A stretch of 64,000 nucleotides of DNA, from assembly GCA_963730225.1 (NCBI GenBank), contig CAVSQX010000001.1:682001-746000 (forward strand), given 5' to 3'. Shown here one piece after another: positions 45,262 to 54,300 of the stretch. Source of the stretch: CAVSQX01 sp963730225. GTDB taxonomy: Bacteria > Planctomycetota > Phycisphaerae > Tepidisphaerales > Tepidisphaeraceae. Below the pieces are notes generated by a model that had not been told where the DNA came from, made no database searches, and worked only from the letters and a program-made list of their open reading frames with translations. Numbering within the stretch: position 1 is the stretch's first letter; the number at the start of each line of letters is the position of its first letter. Position numbers and translations under genes: made by a program.

Positions 45262-47373
45262 TTACGTGGTGGTGCTCGGAAAAGCTGTAATCCGCAGCCT
45301 GGCCGCCCCCATTGGAATCAAACTGATTTTTTCCGCCTCCCCGCTCGAATTTACCGGCCCACTTGGCAGTGGCTCTACCACCTGCTCCGCGTCCGTGCTC
45401 CATTGCTCAACGCGCCGCGCGGTTGCCCGCAGACGAATCGGCGCGGTATCAGCCGTCCATGGATTTGCCGCCGCCACGTTGTTCGATCGCTCCACTTCCA
45501 GCGCCGCGTTGCCGCTGGAATCCAAACATAGCCCGTAATTCCACGGCGAATCGGTCGACACCTTCTGCTGCGGCCATTGGCTTGTTCCTCCGATCGTCTC
45601 CCACCGCTCCTTGATATCCAACGAGAACGCCATTGGCCCGTGATACACAGAAACCGCGTTCTTGTTCTGCTTCCACGTACGCAATCGGGTCTGCATGGGA
45701 AGATGCAGCGTAACCCGATCCGCATTCCGCCACCGTCGCCGCAAAACCAGGTACGAAGACGAAGGGATTCCGACATCCACCTTCGTTCCATTGATCTGGG
45801 CCCCGGCCGTATCGCACCATCCCGGTATCCGCAGATACAGCGGAAATTCCACCGGCTCCGGACTCCGGATTACCAATTCAACCGCTTCCCCAAACGGATA
45901 ATCGGTCGACGTGGTAATACCTACGGTTTGCCCCTGGCCACGGCCGTTATTTGCCACCTTCGCCTTCACGGTCGAGGGCGCATAGATCAACGCGCACAAT
46001 CCCCCATCCGAAGTCGCCAGCCACAACTCTTCGGCCAGATGGGGCCAGCCCATTCCATAGTTGTGCGGGCAGCAGCGGTAATTATGGATTCCCGGCATAT
46101 ACGCAAGCATCGCCCAGTCATTGCTGAACTGGTGATGCGTCTTGGCTATGTTGTCAAGCTGAACGACATTGGCGCAGGTGATGTAATGCGTCCCCTTCTG
46201 CATTGGATCAAGTGCTGCCGGGAGGCTGTTAAACGCCAACTCTTCACAGCGGTCCGCCCACAACGGATCGCCGGTGATTCGGGTGAGAATCTCAAAACTC
46301 CGCATGAATTCAACGATGCCGCACGTTTCAAATCCCTGCCTCGGATCGCCGCAACCCCGTCGGCAGTTTTCATCCCCCGCGAAACCTCCCCCGGGAAATT
46401 GTCCAAACTGCGCCATGATCGATTCATAGTTGCGATACGTCGCTTGCCGCAGTTTCTCATCAGCGCCCAGCACCCCAAATTGAGCCGGCTCCCGAAACCC
46501 CTGGGCAAGATTCACGTTGTGCAGCGTCGGCAAGCCCGCGGTGTAATTCGCGCTGTGCTCGTGAATTTTTCGCGCCAGTTCCAGCAGCCAGTCTTCGCCG
46601 CTACGGTTGTACAGCCAAAAAATGGTCTCAAGCGTGTCTCCCCAGCGAAATGCCGCCCAGCTCCGCCCAAATACCTCCGGCGCCTGTTGATGTTGAAAGT
46701 GAAGATACCGGCTAATGAACGGAACAATGCGCGGATCGTCGTAATACTCCTGGAACGATCGCATCGCCTGAAGCAGCGGCATCCCGGGCCAGAAATCCGG
46801 ACCACCGTCCAACGAAGTTCGCAGCGCCGTCGGCCCGAACATCCCATCGGCTTGCTGCGTCGCCAGAATCCCATCGATCCATTTCCGAGTTAGCGACAAC
46901 ACCCGCGCATCGCCCGTCACATACCCCAGATCACCAAAGCCCCGCAACCAGTACGGCAACTCCTCCCAACCCGTTTTTTCCGGGTGCGCCCAACCACAAT
47001 TTTCATAATCCAGATAGTCCGAGACTTCGCTCATCCTGCCGTTGAGACCGTCGAGTTGCAGATCAAGCTGATGACGCACCCATCCACCCACCTCAATCGC
47101 TCCCGGCGGCAGCTTCTGAAACGGCGCTGCCGCTAACGGCTCACGATTCGGAAAATAAAACCCGCTTCCCGGCGTTGCTGTCACATTCTTGACGACGCTA
47201 ATTCCCGCGCCTCCGCTCGCCGCCAAATCCTGATCATCAGCCCTAATTGCATTGGCGGAAAGAATTACAACCCCCGCCCCAATCGCTGTCTTTTTCAAAA
47301 CTTCACGCCGAGTCAGCGTCGCCCCATGAGGATTTAGGATTCTCTCAGGCATGTTTTGACCGTGATGTCGCAT
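45262..47373 (-). CDS. Glycoside hydrolase family 127 beta-L-arabinofuranosidase
   Basis: The start at 47373 gives 703 residues and follows a GGAG box; the longer frame upstream lies within the neighbouring gene. A twin-arginine-like signal (LTRREVLKKTAIGAGVVIL) suggests export in folded form. The DUF1680/GH127 domain has PFQKLPPGAIEVGGWVRHQL, GGGFAGDENCRRGCGDPRQG and YRCCPHNYGMGWPHLAEELW, which contains the Cys residues used as nucleophile and zinc ligand in this family. It should release L-arabinofuranose from plant or microbial glycans. It reads towards the mannosidase gene, and the mutarotase gene lies upstream in the same direction. Confidence 0.92.
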   Translation of the reverse strand: MRHHGQNMPERILNPHGATLTRREVLKKTAIGAGVVILSANAIRADDQDLAASGGAGISVVKNVTATPGSGFYFPNREPLAAAPFQKLPPGAIEVGGWVRHQLDLQLDGLNGRMSEVSDYLDYENCGWAHPEKTGWEELPYWLRGFGDLGYVTGDARVLSLTRKWIDGILATQQADGMFGPTALRTSLDGGPDFWPGMPLLQAMRSFQEYYDDPRIVPFISRYLHFQHQQAPEVFGRSWAAFRWGDTLETIFWLYNRSGEDWLLELARKIHEHSANYTAGLPTLHNVNLAQGFREPAQFGVLGADEKLRQATYRNYESIMAQFGQFPGGGFAGDENCRRGCGDPRQGFETCGIVEFMRSFEILTRITGDPLWADRCEELAFNSLPAALDPMQKGTHYITCANVVQLDNIAKTHHQFSNDWAMLAYMPGIHNYRCCPHNYGMGWPHLAEELWLATSDGGLCALIYAPSTVKAKVANNGRGQGQTVGITTSTDYPFGEAVELVIRSPEPVEFPLYLRIPGWCDTAGAQINGTKVDVGIPSSSYLVLRRRWRNADRVTLHLPMQTRLRTWKQNKNAVSVYHGPMAFSLDIKERWETIGGTSQWPQQKVSTDSPWNYGLCLDSSGNAALEVERSNNVAAANPWTADTAPIRLRATARRVEQWSTDAEQVVEPLPSGPVNSSGEAEKISLIPMGAARLRITAFPSTTT

Positions 47374-47449
47374 TTGACTTAACTCCACCGCTGCCGCGTT
47401 CAACGAGTCTACCACGGCGGTTTGCCGGGAGCGGAAAAACGGTATTCCG

Positions 47450-48541
47450 TTATCTGCCGATACACACCGTCGGGCGCAAAACCGTGTCGGGAAAATTCGG
47501 GTGGTTGATGGAATCGGGATAGTGCTGAGTCTCCAGACAAAATGCCGAATGCTGCTGATACGAAACGTCGCCGCGGCCTTTGACCGATCCATCGAGAAAG
47601 TTGCCGCTGTAGAACTGCAAACCAGGCTGGGTTGTCCAGACCTCAAGCAGGCGTCCGCTGTCGGGGTCGTACACTTCGGCCGCCTTGGCAAACGTTCCAA
47701 CCTGATTATCCAGCACGAGATTCTGGTCATAGCCGGGGGGATTGGCTCCCGTGGAGTTTATATCTTTGCCAATTGGCTTGGGAACAGTGAAGTCCATGAA
47801 CGTGCCTTGGACCGGGGCGATCTGGCCAGTCGGTATCAGCGTGGCGTCCGTGGGCGTGTAATAGTGGGCGTATATCTTCAACACATGTTTGCCAATGTCG
47901 CTTTTGCCCGCATCCTTGAGATTAAAGTAGGAATGATTCGTCAGGTTTATCGGCGTGGGCTTGTCCGTGGTGGCGTAATACTGAATCTCCAGCGTGTTGT
48001 CGGCGCTCAACGAATAAATAACGGTGACGCTCACCGTGCCGGGATATCCCTCGTCGCCATCCGGATCGGTCAGCGTGAAACGCACGGCCGGCCCGTTGGT
48101 CGTCATCGCAGTCTCCGCGTTCCAGATTCGTTTGTCATACCCTTTGAACCCGCCGTGCAGATGGTTCGGGCCGTTGTTGACCGGGACGGCATACGGTCGA
48201 TTATCCAGGCGGAACATTCCGCCGCGCGATGCGATTTGCAACACGACCGACAATCGCGCCGAAATAAGGGCTCTGCTCCTCGTACTGCTGGAGGTTGTCA
48301 AATCCCAGCACCACGTCGCCGAGATTCCCGGCCCGATCGGGTACTACCAGGCGCGTCAGCGTGGCGCCGTAGGTGATAAATGAGGCACTAGCGCCCTTGT
48401 CGGTCGTGAGGATGATTTGGTCAACCTCCCGTCCCTCCGCGGTGGCGCCAAAGTGCTTTCGTGCAATCGGTGAGGCGAACGCGCAGCGCCGAACATTAGA
48501 ACACCGAACGCGGCAGCAATAACACAACGAGTGGAAGACAT
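47450..48541 (-). CDS. Aldose 1-epimerase (galactose mutarotase family), two frameshifts
   Basis: With the frames joined, the protein has about 360 residues. From the start at 48541 (MSSTRCVIAAAFGVLMFG, preceded by GGAG) a signal peptide is predicted. Mutarotase motifs follow: TYGATLTRLVVPDRAGN, FGAIVGRVANRIA, NGPNHLHGGFKGYDKRIW with a substrate-binding His, the catalytic His in INLTNHSYFNL, and the catalytic Glu in AFCLETQHYPDS. It interconverts alpha and beta anomers of free sugars. Frame changes lie near 48474 (signal peptide into the mature part) and near 48225 (ANRIA into RGGMFRLDN). Probably co-transcribed with the GH127 gene 76 bases downstream. Confidence 0.88.
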
Positions 48542-48982
48542 AAGAAAACTCCAGCATCTCCGGCCGCGTACGTTCGCCGCTGCGAATCGGCATGAACGGT
48601 TCCTGGCTATCGAGTGTTTTCGATCGCCTGACACTCCTGTTTAACGCGCTTTAGGTCGCCGGGAAAGGCGCTCTTCTCGAAGTGCTGATTCGCAATCGCA
48701 CCGCCCAATTTCTGTCCGCCGGCAACGTCGGCGGGAAGTGCATTCCCGCCATCGCATCCGGCCCATTCTACGAAGTTACCGAACTGAGCAACAGCGACGA
48801 TACCGCCGGTCCACGGCAGCGATCCGCAACGACATCGGACTTAATTCTTGACGAACCTGCCGTCGCTGACGTCCAGCCAAAAATCAGCGGTTGCCGCAAA
48901 TTGAAAGTGGAGGAATCCATTTCCGTCTGGTGGGCGTGCGGACTACGCCGAACGCCACATTCCTCGATGGCATCCGATCCGT
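48542..48982. other. Divergent spacer with a possible gene remnant
   Basis: No complete gene is seen. On the minus strand 48841-48930 reads FLHFQFAATADFWLDVSDGR and then FVKN before a TAA stop, which looks like the C-terminal end of a larger beta-rich protein; the frame is closed after about 30 codons. The family is not recognised. The remaining sequence holds the promoters of the mutarotase and the DUF4185 genes. Confidence 0.4.
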
Positions 48983-50086
48983 ATGATGCTTGTCAGCGTG
49001 AATGGCTCGTGTTGCATGAGTCTCGCCTGCCTGATCCTCGCCGCCGTCGGGTGCGCGCCGCGGGCCGGGCCGGGGCCGGTGGTGGCTTCGACGGAATTCC
49101 GTGGGGAGATCGTCTCGGCCTGGAGCGATCGCGCGGGTGTGATGTTCCAGGATGGCGGGCAACCGATCGCGGTGCCGGGCGGGGCGCTGTGGGTTTTCGG
49201 CGACACATTTTTGGGCCGACGAACCGACCCGGCCACTCGACGAACCATTACCGGGGCGGTTTCCAACACGATTGCGTTCCTTCCCGATGGTTCGAGCGAG
49301 TTTCCGCCGGCGCTGAAGTATTTCGTCGGACCCGATGGCGTGGCGGCCGCGCCGCTTTCGTTCTTTCCGCAGGAACAGCCGGACAAGCTGCGCATGTGGC
49401 CGCTGGGCGGGGTGGCAGTGGGCGGGCGCACTTACCTGTTTTATTCCATGATCGAGGTGACCGATGCGCCGGGACCATGGAATTTCCGCGGGCTGGGCTC
49501 CGGTTTGGCTGTCGGCCAGGCGCCGCTGGGCGGATACCAGCGGCTGACGCCAGGCGGTTCCTGGAATTTTTCTGCCGCTGCGGACTGCGTTCTGCCATTT
49601 GATGGGTTTCTCTATTGTTACGAAATAAGCACGCCGCCGGGCCAGGAGGGGTTGATCATCGCGCGCGTCGCCCCTGATCGGATCGAAGACCCGGCCGCCT
49701 ACCGATACTTCACCGGTCAGGATTGGTTGCCTCAGCACCAGTCGGCGAAAGTCATCCTGCGCGAAGCGTACGGCCAGGTGTCGGTGGTTTGGAATCCCGC
49801 ATTGCGGTCGTTGCTGATGGCCACATCGTCGGACTTCTTCCATCCCCAGGAGTTTCAGTTGCGAACGGCCGCAAATCCGTGGGGGCCATGGAGCCAGCCG
49901 ACACGCATCGCCGTGCCGCCCCGGGCAGGGAAGACGACGAATCTGGTTTACTGCACCTTCATCCATCCGGAGTTGTCATCGGACGACGGCCGTGAAATCA
50001 CGCTGACGTTCTGCCGAATGCTGGCGGGGAATTGGGAACTGAGCAATCCAGAGCTCGTGCGCGTGCGGCTGGGAAAAGGCAACTGA
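48983..50086 (+). CDS. DUF4185 lipoprotein
   Basis: The 367-residue protein starts with a lipoprotein signal (MSLACLILAAVGC), the Cys being the likely lipidated residue. The DUF4185 domain follows: WSDRAGVMFQDGGQPIAVPG, ALWVFGDTFLGRRTDP, NTIAFLPDGSSEFP, GGVAVGGRTYLFYSMIE and SVVWNPALRSLLMATSSDFF. This is a five-bladed-propeller-like fold related to glycoside hydrolases of the GH43/GH117 type; the conserved early Asp and Glu positions could support hydrolysis, but family activity is not established. A second in-frame ATG lies at 49016 just before the signal core and may be the true start. It is the last enzyme-like gene of the glycan locus. Confidence 0.85.
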   Translation: MMLVSVNGSCCMSLACLILAAVGCAPRAGPGPVVASTEFRGEIVSAWSDRAGVMFQDGGQPIAVPGGALWVFGDTFLGRRTDPATRRTITGAVSNTIAFLPDGSSEFPPALKYFVGPDGVAAAPLSFFPQEQPDKLRMWPLGGVAVGGRTYLFYSMIEVTDAPGPWNFRGLGSGLAVGQAPLGGYQRLTPGGSWNFSAAADCVLPFDGFLYCYEISTPPGQEGLIIARVAPDRIEDPAAYRYFTGQDWLPQHQSAKVILREAYGQVSVVWNPALRSLLMATSSDFFHPQEFQLRTAANPWGPWSQPTRIAVPPRAGKTTNLVYCTFIHPELSSDDGREITLTFCRMLAGNWELSNPELVRVRLGKGN

Positions 50087-50157
50087 TCCGCCTTTTTCGC
50101 GGCGTTGGCCTGATGGACCTTCATTGCTGACTGGGGAAATTACTCTTTCCTATGTGA

Positions 50158-50346
50158 AAGCGGACCTGCGAAGTCATCGAGGCTCTGGAATCGCGCACGT
50201 TGCTGAGCTTTGTCCCGCAGGCCGGGTATGTTTCGCCTGACATTATTGTGAGCGGAATTGCTGCGGGCCAGGTCGGGACAAACGGGTTGCATAGCTTCGA
50301 TCCCGGGCATCGGACTTTATTCTACCGTACCCAAGCCAGAACGTAA
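50158..50346 (+). pseudogene. N-terminal remnant of an LE-R-LLS surface protein
   Basis: The frame reads CEVIEALESRTLLSFVPQAG and then YVSPDIIVSG before ending at TAA 50344. The L-E-S-R-T-L-L-S motif is typical of the N-terminus of giant planctomycete surface proteins, as in the gene at 51351 (DILERRLLLTG). A stop lies just before the piece and only about 60 codons are open, so this is a truncated or decayed copy. Confidence 0.6.
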
Positions 50347-50350
50347 TCAC

Positions 50351-50479
50351 ATGTTGCATTACATGCACTGCAATTTCTGCGGCCTCGGCCACGCGCTCCG
50401 CCTCACGCCGGCGATGCAAGCGGGCGTCGCGGATCGTGTCTGGGAAATCGAGGATTTTGCTGGATTGACGCAGCGGTAG
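50351..50479 (+). mobile_element. C-terminal fragment of an IS transposase
   Basis: The 42 residues MLHYMHCNFCGLGHALRLTP and then AMQAGVADRVWEIEDFAGL resemble the end of a DDE transposase of the IS1-like kind, whose C-terminus has the pattern HYNF-x3-H-x-LR-TPAM-A-G--D-VW. The remainder of the element is missing upstream. It lies next to the surface-protein remnant and 0.7 kb from the tRNA fragment, so the region has been rearranged. Confidence 0.5.
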
Positions 50480-50488
50480 AATGCGGGC

Positions 50489-51019
50489 GTGAAGCGCCGT
50501 CTGTTCAACGTGCTCGCCGGAATGTCGCTGGTGCTGTGCGTGGCGATCGCGGCCTTGTGGATTAGGTCATGCCGATGGCGGGACGAAATTCAATTTTCTG
50601 ATCACCGCCACGTCGTTTGCACGACTCCGCATGGCGTGTTGTTCGTGTCCACCAGCATCCCCTATTGGCATGGGCATTCGTATGTATCCCATGCTACGAG
50701 CAGCGTTGGTCAATTTGACAATTTCTTCAGGCCATCTGTATCGCCGATTAGTAGCAAGAATATCAGCGGGAGGACGTACCGATGTTTAGGCTTTGTATGC
50801 AATGACTGGGAGGACACGATGCCTCCGGCATGTCGATCTATTTACGTCTTCATCCCGCTGTATTTTCCATTGTTGTGCACGGCGGTGCTTCCCGTGGTAT
50901 GGATGCGCAAGCGTAGAACGCGGCCGATGGTCGGAGCATGTGCTGCCTGTGGCTACGACCTCCGCGCCACGCCTGACCGATGCCCGGAATGCGGCATGGT
51001 CCCCGAAAAAATCAAATAA
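50489..51019 (+). CDS. Small membrane protein with C-terminal zinc ribbon
   Basis: The 176-residue protein has an N-terminal membrane span (VLAGMSLVLCVAIAALWI), a loop of about 90 residues that should lie outside, a second span (FIPLYFPLLCTAVLPVVWM) and a cytoplasmic tail with the ribbon CAACGYDLRATPDRCPECG. This layout, ending in the GYDLRA-P--CPECG signature, recurs in many paralogues in planctomycetes, without known function. It starts 10 bases after the transposase fragment. Confidence 0.8.
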   Translation: MKRRLFNVLAGMSLVLCVAIAALWIRSCRWRDEIQFSDHRHVVCTTPHGVLFVSTSIPYWHGHSYVSHATSSVGQFDNFFRPSVSPISSKNISGRTYRCLGFVCNDWEDTMPPACRSIYVFIPLYFPLLCTAVLPVVWMRKRRTRPMVGACAACGYDLRATPDRCPECGMVPEKIK

Positions 51020-51136
51020 GATCAAACTGCACCAGTACCCGATTTTCCTCAATGGCCATGCGTCGCGAATTGCCGCTTTTTCCGGGCTAGATCAAGAGTT
51101 ATCGATTTTCATCAATAACGGTTGATTTCATACAAA

Positions 51137-51183
51137 TCGGTCTACGGAACCGAAGGTTGCGGGTTCGGCTCCTGCCAGCTGAA
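51137..51183 (+). repeat. Duplicated 3' part of tRNA-Arg(ACG), probable attachment-site copy
   Basis: This 47-nt stretch matches 25602-25648 (anticodon stem to discriminator base) at 43 of 47 positions, in the same orientation. The four changes fall in the T-arm and the last part of the acceptor. The 5' half of a tRNA is absent. Similarity begins at the anticodon stem and ends at the tRNA 3' end, the usual limits of an integration core site. Confidence 0.85.
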
Positions 51184-51350
51184 TTGCTCAGCCGGGTTCA
51201 ACAGATAGCTGCCAGAATCCCCGCCACGGAGTTTATTGCATTCTTTGCGCCAAATGGCCGGTTTTTTTGTTGTCGTTGTCAACTCGTTGCCGTACCTTGA
51301 GCGACGCACGCATTTGAATTTGCGACGGTTGATTACTGGCGGAGTGGGTC

Positions 51351-54300
51351 ATGCGCAAAAGCAACCGGTCCAAGCCCGGCCGCAAACGCGCGGCGCGAAT
51401 TCGATCTCGTTTCCACATCGATATCCTTGAGCGGCGGCTTCTGCTCACCGGGGTCAACGAGCAGGCATTGCTCAATGCGATTGATGCCGCCCTTCAACCC
51501 GGCGCTCCAACGGGCCTGACCGCATTCAATACGCAACTTCAGGGAAGCGGCGAATTGGGCCTCGATCTGCCCGTGGTCGGCACTGGCATGGCCAACTACA
51601 ACCCGGGCACCGCCCTGGCCAGCCTGCTTTCGCGGCTTGGATCAAGTTATACGTCCCTCAGCAGTCTTGTCACGGCGCTGGAAAATGGATCCGGTATCGC
51701 CGTCACCTCGTCCAGCGATTTGCCCAACAACATCGAGCTTAACGTTCAGTTCAGCACGACCACGAGCGTGAACGTTCCGCTGAATGCGAACTACGGCGTG
51801 ACGTTCGTCGATACCGGAACGCTGACGATGTCGGCAGCACTGAGCGAGTCTCTCACGCTGGGTGCGTACTGGGATGCCAACACTTCATCGGCGGTTTTTT
51901 ATGTCGATGCGGATAATGCGTCCATCACGGTCGCCGGCAGTGTTACCTCGGTCAATGCGAGATCGGGTGCGCAGCTGGGTTTTCTCCAAGTGAGCGGCGG
52001 AATTTCGGCGGCGAGTTTTTCACCGACGTTCACGTTCTCGCTCAACGATCAACCGCCCGTGGATTCCGCCGAGAGCGCCGGCCGATTGACAGCGTCGCAG
52101 CTCAACAGCGTGCCGCTGGCGACCTTGGTGACCACGCAAATCACCCAAGCCGCCCCGGCAACGGTGACGGCCAACATCTCGACATCGCTGGCGCCGGCGG
52201 CCCATCAAATCGTCTTCACCTGGTCGAACATCGAATCGCCGACAACCGTTAGCTCGACGCTCACAACCGACCCGACGCTGACGCAACTGAACGAATTGCA
52301 ATCGGTAAGTCCGTCGACAATTTCCGCGGGATTGGACGAGGCCACCGAAGATCTCGCCGCCGAGGCCACGACCACAACCCTTTCACCGGCCAATCCGTTC
52401 TACACCGATCTGCCGCTACTGGGCGAGTCGATGAACGATCTGATCCATTTCACCATCACCTCCGGCGGCAGCGATCCATACTCCATTTTCCAAACCTATC
52501 TGACGAATTACACCGATCCCATCTCGACCACGGCCAGCGCATCGGTCAACACATTCTCCGACGATCAGCAACTGCTCGCGCTGATCAACGGCATTTCCGG
52601 CGCGCACATCAACAGCCTGAGCGAAACCTCCAGCGGATCGCAACTACTTTTCAATCTCAACATGGGAATCACCGTGCCGGAAACGGCGGCGGCGTTTGTG
52701 GGGCTGAATGTCAGTCCGCAGTTGAACATCGCTAACGCGGATTTTCCGAATCTCACGCCGACGGTGGCTGTGACACTGAACCTTACATTCGGCGAGGACG
52801 GCAGCACCGGGAAATTTTTCGTCACGGCAAGCGGGACGCCGGCCGTTTCGGTGAACGTGACGGCCAGCGGCTCGATGAGCGGCGCGTTCGATCTTGGAAC
52901 GCTCGGCATAAATGTCACTGGCGGAACGCTGCAATTGTCGTCGACCACCAGCATCACGCTGGTCGATCCGCAAACCGACAACCCTCCAACACCGGGGATT
53001 ATCACTTCAAACGAACTCATGTTCGGCCCGCAGCCAATTGGCCCCGGCGGCAGCGATGTGATGCTCGCCGTGCCGGCGACCGAAGCGATGACGGGCACAG
53101 CATCGGTGAATTTACCGATCTCTGTCAACACCAGTTCCACTGGCGGAAACGCATTTGGCCTCTCGCCCCAAACGATCGCCATCTCCTGGCCCAACGTCTC
53201 GCAACCCTCGACGTACACATTCAACACGAGTTCGCTGGGCGAATACCTCGGCTTCAACAACCTCACCGTCGCCGGGCTCGGCAACGCCCTGACGCAGGTG
53301 GAATCGACCCTGAACGATCTGCCCAACAGCTACGCGCTGGGAGATGGAATCCCGCTGATCGAAACGAATCTCGGCTCCGACGCCACGCTCGGCACGGCGC
53401 TGCAAAACGATGTTTCATCCTTCACCGATTTTCAGTCTCTCTACAGTGAATTGGTAACGGCGCTGGGCTCGGCGAACGTGAGTTTGACGGCCGCCTCCAA
53501 CGCCGTGGTGCTGGGCATCGACATGTCGCAGAATTTCAGCGGCAGCATCGGCTGGTCGGTGGATCATCCGGTCAGCGGCGCCGAATTCACCGCGTCGGGA
53601 ACGGTGCCGGTCAGCGGAAAATATACCGCCGACATTCCGCTGGGAATCGTTTTGACATCGACGGTCACGCCCGCCAATCAGTTTTATCTTCTAGGCGGAG
53701 CGGATTTCGGCGGAAACATCCTCGCCGACACGGGCAGCCTGAGCGGCTCGGCCACGCTCGGCACGGCATCGCTGACATTCTCCGGCGGCACGTTGCAAAT
53801 CGCCGCCACCAACAGCGGCGGCGTGATTCAACCGACGACGCCCGCCCCCTTCTCGCTTTCACTGGGCACCGGCAGCACGCAACAAATCTCGCTTTCAACG
53901 CTGGTGGCGATGCCCGCATCGTATTTCGGAACCGTGACATTCAGCAGCGCCGCCGCCGTGCTGACGCTTCCCCTTAGCGGCTTGCCCGCTCCGGGAACCA
54001 ATCCGCAGGTGAGTTTTGCATGGTCGAATGCGGGCCAACCCTCTTCGCTCACGGTCACGCCGAGCAATCTGGGCAACATCAGCTCGACGCAGGGTTCGGA
54101 CGATGCGGAATTCCAAACCGGCGTCGGCACGCTGAGCACCGAACTGGGAACTTGGAAGAGTTCATCGGCCGTGGCAACCGATTTGCCGTGGATCGATGAG
54201 GAAGTCGACAGCGTGATTCCGTTTATCGAGGATTATCAAACCGTCTTCACGAAGATTGTGAATCTCTCCGCCGCCAACCCAACGGCGCTGGATACAGACA

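Noticed and set aside
48682..49602. 306-codon plus-strand frame overlapping the DUF4185 gene
   Set aside because: The overlapped frame contains the DUF4185 motifs and a lipoprotein signal; this one is arginine-rich and featureless.
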